Below, piece by piece: positions 60,454 to 64,000 of a stretch of DNA of 64,000 bases. Position numbers and translations under genes: made by a program. How positions within the stretch are numbered: position 1 is the first letter of the stretch; each line of letters begins with the position of its first letter. Location: positions 1-64,000 of the forward strand of contig KI259766.1 of NCBI GenBank assembly GCA_000467935.1, read 5' to 3'. Source of the DNA: Peptostreptococcaceae bacterium oral taxon 113 str. W5053. Lineage in GTDB: Bacteria; Bacillota; Clostridia; Tissierellales; Peptoniphilaceae. The notes under the pieces are model-generated. The model had not been told where the DNA came from. It was given only the letters and a program-made list of their open reading frames with translations, and made no database searches.

Positions 60454-62085
60454 TCACACATTCATAAACAATTCAATATCATCTTCTACTTCACCGATTC
60501 CTGCGATTCCGAATTTATCTACGAGAACTTTTCCCACATTTGGAGACAGGAATCCAGGCAAAGTCGGTCCTAAGTGAATATTTTTGACGCCTAAGTAAAG
60601 AAGTGCCAGCAATACGATTACCGCTTTTTGTTCATACCATGCAATATTGAAAGCTATAGGCAATTCATTAATGTCATCTAATCCGAAAATTTCTTTCAAC
60701 TTCAATGCTATTACAGCTAAAGAGTAAGAGTCGTTACACTGTCCTGCATCCAAAACTCTCGGAATACCGTTGATATCACCTAAATTCAGTTTATTGTATC
60801 GATATTTTGCACAACCTGCTGTCAAGATAACGGTATCTTTCGGTATTTTTTTGGCAAATTCAGTGTAATAATTTCTGGTTTTCATTCTGCCATCACAACC
60901 TGCCATAACGAAGAATTTCTTAATAGCTCCGGTTTTTATAGCTTCTACAATCTGATCGGATAGTGAAATCACTTGATTATGAGCAAATCCGCCTATAATG
61001 CTTCCTGTCTCTATTTCCTTTGGTGCAGGAAGTTTTTTGGCAAGATCAACGATTTCAGAAAAGTCTTTTTTTCCGTTTTCATCAGCTACAATATGCTTAC
61101 ATCCCGGATAACCGGTAGAGCCTGTAGTAAAAATTCTCCTTCGTATTTCTTCACTTCTTGGCGGAACGATACAATTTGTCGTAAACAATATTGGTCCGTT
61201 AAATGATTCAAATTCTTCTAATTGTTTCCACCATGCATTGCCATAGTTACCTGCAAAATGTTCATATTTTTTGAACTTGGGATAGTAATGAGCCGGTAGC
61301 ATTTCACTATGAGTATATACATCAATCCCGGTATCTGTAGTCTGTTCCAACAACTGCTCCAAATCCGTCAAATCATGCCCAGATATTAATATTGCAGGAT
61401 TGTCTCTCACGCCAATGTTTACCTTCGTAAGTTCAGGCTGTCCGTATTTACTTGTATTTGCCTCATCAAGTAATGCCATCGCCTTTACCCCGAACTCTCC
61501 AGTCTTCAAGGTTAAATCAACCAATTCATCAACATTACGGGAATCATCTAATGTTGATGACAAAGCCTCGCACATAAACGCTAGAATTTCAGGATTCTTC
61601 CTACCTATGTTCCAGGCATGCTCTGTATAAGCTGCCATTCCCTTTAATCCATAAATAATCATTTCTCTAAGTGATCTTATATCTTCACTCTCTGTTGACA
61701 ATACACCTACAGAAGATGCTTTTTCCAACATTTTTTCTTTTGATTCTACAACAAAGGTTGATGCATCGTGTAAATTTCGAGTATTTGTATTTTTTCTTAT
61801 ATCATCGCGTAATATAATCATTCTTTTAATTTGATTTTCAATAGATTCTTCGTCAAAATTAGCATTTGTAATCGTCATAAAAAGACTATTTAAAAATTGG
61901 TAGTTTAACTCATTTAATTCTCTCACATCAACCTTTCCTTTGACTACGATTTCCGAAATCCCTTTTAAGGTGTATATCAATAAATCTTGAAGTTTCGCAA
62001 CATCTTCACTTTTACCGCATACACCTCTTACCGTACAACCTGTTCCTTTCGCTGTTTCCTGACATTGATAGCAAAACATAGTCAT
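60454..62085 (-). CDS. hcp: Hydroxylamine reductase (hybrid cluster protein)
   Basis: Hcp reduces hydroxylamine and acts as an NO reductase under nitrosative stress. The 543-residue protein begins with the cluster motif Cys-Tyr-Gln-Cys-Gln-Glu-Thr then Cys and Gly-Val-Cys-Gly-Lys (residues 5-25, CX2CX8CX5C), the form of anaerobic class I Hcp. Hybrid-cluster ligands appear as His-Asp, Asn-Cys-Ile-Val-Pro-Pro, Gly-Tyr-Pro-Gly-Cys-Lys-His and Ala-Gly-Cys-Ala-Lys-Tyr-Arg. GAGGAGG lies before the ATG. It is the last gene of the DUF2249-DUF1858-cupin cluster. Confidence 0.96.
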   Translation of the reverse strand: MTMFCYQCQETAKGTGCTVRGVCGKSEDVAKLQDLLIYTLKGISEIVVKGKVDVRELNELNYQFLNSLFMTITNANFDEESIENQIKRMIILRDDIRKNTNTRNLHDASTFVVESKEKMLEKASSVGVLSTESEDIRSLREMIIYGLKGMAAYTEHAWNIGRKNPEILAFMCEALSSTLDDSRNVDELVDLTLKTGEFGVKAMALLDEANTSKYGQPELTKVNIGVRDNPAILISGHDLTDLEQLLEQTTDTGIDVYTHSEMLPAHYYPKFKKYEHFAGNYGNAWWKQLEEFESFNGPILFTTNCIVPPRSEEIRRRIFTTGSTGYPGCKHIVADENGKKDFSEIVDLAKKLPAPKEIETGSIIGGFAHNQVISLSDQIVEAIKTGAIKKFFVMAGCDGRMKTRNYYTEFAKKIPKDTVILTAGCAKYRYNKLNLGDINGIPRVLDAGQCNDSYSLAVIALKLKEIFGLDDINELPIAFNIAWYEQKAVIVLLALLYLGVKNIHLGPTLPGFLSPNVGKVLVDKFGIAGIGEVEDDIELFMNV

Positions 62086-62352
62086 CTAATTTTCCTCCTC
62101 TTCAATTTTAAAGATGTTTATTACATCTGCATCCGGACAACAAAATCTTGAATCCCCGGTGCGTGAAACCGGAATTGTACCTCCATATCTCACAATATCA
62201 ATCATCGGAAACAGCGTATGCATTACCAAAGGACACAATAAACCTCTATCGTGATCATAATCCCAACTATCTCCTATTTTGTGCCCTCTATGGCAGTGTC
62301 CTTGTCCAATTTTGTCAACAAGGATAATTTTTATTTTCGGTCTTTTAGGCAT
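62086..62352 (-). CDS. TIGR04076 family protein
   Basis: This 88-residue protein has the pattern of the TIGR04076 family: Cys-His-Arg-Gly-His-Lys-Ile-Gly-Asp near 20-28, Gly-Leu-Leu-Cys-Pro near 38-42, and Phe-Cys-Cys-Pro-Asp-Ala-Asp near 71-77. The Cys/His set suggests metal binding. The function is unknown. The frame is open to 62388; GGGGTG before the ATG at 62352 decides the start. It is coupled to hcp, sharing its spacing. Confidence 0.8.
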   Translation of the reverse strand: MPKRPKIKIILVDKIGQGHCHRGHKIGDSWDYDHDRGLLCPLVMHTLFPMIDIVRYGGTIPVSRTGDSRFCCPDADVINIFKIEEEEN

Positions 62353-62398
62353 GATTTTTTTCACCCCTTTTGTGCTATATAATGCCATACCTTCACAC

Positions 62399-63052
62399 TT
62401 ATTCCAAAGTCAAAAGTAGACCCATTTTGAATTTCTTTTCCGCTTTCACATAGTGTTTTCCAGCTTTTGCAAAATAGAAGTTTTCACCTGCCTTTATGGT
62501 ATGCTCTGTTCCTTCGTATCCGATTATTGCTTTTCCATCCAGTACAAATATGATTGCTTCTCCCGGTGCTGCATGTTCCGATAAACCTGTACCGGCATCG
62601 AACGCCATTACTACAAACTTCATTTTGTCATTGTGAACTACATCCATATTTACGATTTTTCCATCTTGATATTGCACTAAATTTCCTAGTTGAAAAACTT
62701 CACCTGCTTTTACTGCCCTGTTCATAAAATCATCCTTCCTTACTGCTATTTCTGTAAACACAGCTCCCAACTCCGTTTTCATACCTACTGGCGCATTGAA
62801 TGGTATAACAATACTTTCACTTTCTCTTAATCTTCTTGTACTTCCAACAAATCCATATACCTCCAGTTCTCCCTCTGCCAAAATGATAAACTTATAATAA
62901 GGGAATAATTCTACACTGATATCGGTACCTTTTGCCATAGAAAAATAGGATATATAGTTTTCTCCGCCATGCACTTCTTTTGATATGGTGCAACCTTCGA
63001 GCGCTTTATTATCTTTTGCTATGGAAAATACTTTACCTGCATCTTCTTTCAT
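62399..63052 (-). CDS. Double cupin domain protein
   Basis: This 217-residue protein has two cupin beta-barrels: the first at about 20-100 and the second at about 130-215, with Glu-His-Ala-Ala-Pro-Gly-Glu-Ala-Ile near 159-167 and Lys-Ala-Gly-Glu-Asn-Phe-Tyr-Phe near 188-195. It is probably a metal-binding sensor or small-molecule binder. GAGGTG before the ATG at 63052 decides the start over a GTG at 63064. It sits in the Hcp operon between DUF1858 and the TIGR04076-like gene. Confidence 0.85.
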   Translation of the reverse strand: MKEDAGKVFSIAKDNKALEGCTISKEVHGGENYISYFSMAKGTDISVELFPYYKFIILAEGELEVYGFVGSTRRLRESESIVIPFNAPVGMKTELGAVFTEIAVRKDDFMNRAVKAGEVFQLGNLVQYQDGKIVNMDVVHNDKMKFVVMAFDAGTGLSEHAAPGEAIIFVLDGKAIIGYEGTEHTIKAGENFYFAKAGKHYVKAEKKFKMGLLLTLE

Positions 63053-63070
63053 TTCGCACCTCACTTCCTT

Positions 63071-63292
63071 TTAGTTGTGTGATGCTATGAGTTCCTTCAA
63101 TTTTTCAATGAACACATCAACTTCCATTTCAGCTTTTTCACTCATCATAGATAAGTCTGCTTTCCCCAACATTACTTTAGCAAGAGGGGTATGAAGTAAC
63201 TTGAATTTATCATTTATTTTAATAAGCTCCTCTTTTAACCAAGGATATTCAGCCAACAGGTCTTTCAACTTGGTTTTGTTTGTAATTTCCAT
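63071..63292 (-). CDS. DUF1858 domain protein
   Basis: This 73-residue protein is a stand-alone DUF1858-like domain: Thr-Lys-Leu-Lys-Asp-Leu-Leu-Ala-Glu-Tyr-Pro-Trp-Leu-Lys near the start and a helical remainder. Such domains accompany DUF438, hybrid cluster and NO-related proteins. AAGGAGG lies before the ATG. It lies between the DUF2249 gene and the cupin gene. Confidence 0.85.
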   Translation of the reverse strand: MEITNKTKLKDLLAEYPWLKEELIKINDKFKLLHTPLAKVMLGKADLSMMSEKAEMEVDVFIEKLKELIASHN

Positions 63293-63301
63293 AGTTCCTC
63301 C

Positions 63302-63988
63302 TTATACTACTTTTATATCCGAATTTTTTTCGCTGAACTTTTCCTTTAATGTCTGTACAATTTCGGAACGTTCTTTTCTCTGTGTTTCCATTTGTTTTAT
63401 CATTTTATACGCTGCAAACAGTGTGGATGGACCTATTTCAGAGCTGAAATAACCTATTCCCTGATTCCATACCAACAACTCAAATACATCATCCAATGCC
63501 GCGCTATCGATTCCCGATATATAGGCTTTTACCAGTTCTCTTGTAGCTTGACGCATTCTGCCCGCGCCTACCGCATTTGTTAAAGATAGCAATAATCTGA
63601 TTTCATAGGGGAGATATCTCTTGTTATCATTCCATGTAAGATCCCAAAATTCTACAGCTATCTTTCCAAGTTTTTCATCGATCATAGGCATATTGGTAAG
63701 TGCTGCCGGACGCATCGGGATATCCTTGTCCTGTTGTTTTATGACTGCTCTGTAAAAATGTGCATGAAATTCCGTCTCTGACACTTGTTCTGTATGATGT
63801 TCAAAGCCTAAATCTTCCATCACCTCGTAAAGAGGAATAGGCTCGAAGCTTTGTATGATAGTAACTCCTTCTCCTTGCGGCAATTTACTCACTTGTTTTT
63901 TCAATCCTTGAAAAAAGTTTCCGACAACACCTCTCACATCAATTTTCCTAAATTTGTCTACCTTGTTTTTCCAATCTGTATAAGTCAT
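63302..63988 (-). CDS. DUF2249 domain protein
   Basis: This 228-residue protein has an N-terminal DUF2249 (SirA-like) domain of about 75 residues (Ile-Asp-Val-Arg-Gly near 17-21 and Phe-Glu-Pro-Ile-Pro-Leu-Tyr near 48-54) and a helical C-terminal part of about 130 residues, not recognised with confidence. DUF2249 proteins accompany nitrosative-stress and nitrogen-oxide genes. GGAGG lies before the ATG. It is the first gene of this cluster inside the window; the promoter lies beyond the window end. Confidence 0.82.
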   Translation of the reverse strand: MTYTDWKNKVDKFRKIDVRGVVGNFFQGLKKQVSKLPQGEGVTIIQSFEPIPLYEVMEDLGFEHHTEQVSETEFHAHFYRAVIKQQDKDIPMRPAALTNMPMIDEKLGKIAVEFWDLTWNDNKRYLPYEIRLLLSLTNAVGAGRMRQATRELVKAYISGIDSAALDDVFELLVWNQGIGYFSSEIGPSTLFAAYKMIKQMETQRKERSEIVQTLKEKFSEKNSDIKVV

Positions 63989-64000
63989 TTTATACCTCCT

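Noticed and set aside
60251..60577. Plus-strand open frame of 108 codons overlapping the hcp end
   Set aside because: It overlaps the conserved C-terminus of Hcp in antisense and has no family signal.
1..64000. CRISPR array, tRNA, rRNA or intact insertion sequence
   Set aside because: No spaced direct repeats, cloverleaf sequences, rRNA motifs or complete transposase genes were found on either strand.

Overview
The window reads as chromosome of a low-GC, Gram-positive anaerobe of the Clostridia/Tissierellia kind. The reasons are the A+T-rich sequence, strong AGGAGG-type ribosome binding sites, the yicC-gmk-rpoZ-priA-def-fmt-rlmN-stp-prkC-rsgA-rpe-thiN / rpmB / asp23-yloV-recG-rsmD-coaD gene order typical of Firmicutes, and SepF, RqcH, PyrR, a PASTA kinase, YtxH and a TAXI-type TRAP importer. 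I cannot fix the genus from sequence reading alone. Almost every gene is on the minus strand; the plus-strand genes are rpmB, the RqcH/FbpA gene, a PHP phosphatase and NAD kinase. No tRNA, rRNA, CRISPR array or intact insertion sequence was found.

Region by region. (1) 163-7675 is a catabolic cluster: a sigma-54 activator, then, behind a near-consensus -24/-12 promoter, a cysteine-desulfidase-like enzyme, a TAXI binding lipoprotein, a fused TRAP permease, and a zinc methyltransferase of the uroporphyrinogen decarboxylase superfamily. The substrate is unknown. (2) 7782-13391 is asp23-yloV-recG-rsmD-coaD plus a coiled-coil gene. (3) 13571-25837 holds rpmB and, converging on it, the long yicC-to-thiN operon. 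(4) 25970-35956 contains RqcH, PyrR, pseudouridine synthase, Ung, SepF, YggS, an HlyD-like membrane protein, two uncharacterised genes, a radical SAM protein, a Cof-type phosphatase and a DUF1292 protein. (5) 35968-43449 contains an ECF S component, CvfB, YitT, a LacI regulator, DUF948/YtxH proteins, a PHP phosphatase, a probable structured non-coding RNA (41446-41645), a second pseudouridine synthase and NAD kinase.

(6) 43450-47209 is a gene-poor accessory stretch with a broken gene, a membrane protein, a small SMI1-like protein, an ATC-hydrolase-family protein and the remnant of a large serine recombinase. (7) 47210-50372 carries an FHA protein and a natural fusion of a SEDS glycosyltransferase with a class B penicillin-binding protein in one polypeptide. 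(8) 50549-59804 is a six-gene glycogen operon, glgB-glgC-glgD-glgA-pulA-pgm. (9) 60454-63988 is a nitrosative-stress type operon: a DUF2249 protein, a DUF1858 protein, a double cupin, a TIGR04076-type protein and Hcp.

Many genes overlap or are separated by a few bases, so most of the window is transcribed as a few long operons divided by recognisable hairpin terminators. The features that most deserve follow-up are the sigma-54-controlled TRAP/methyltransferase/desulfidase operon, the structured RNA, and the SEDS-PBP fusion.
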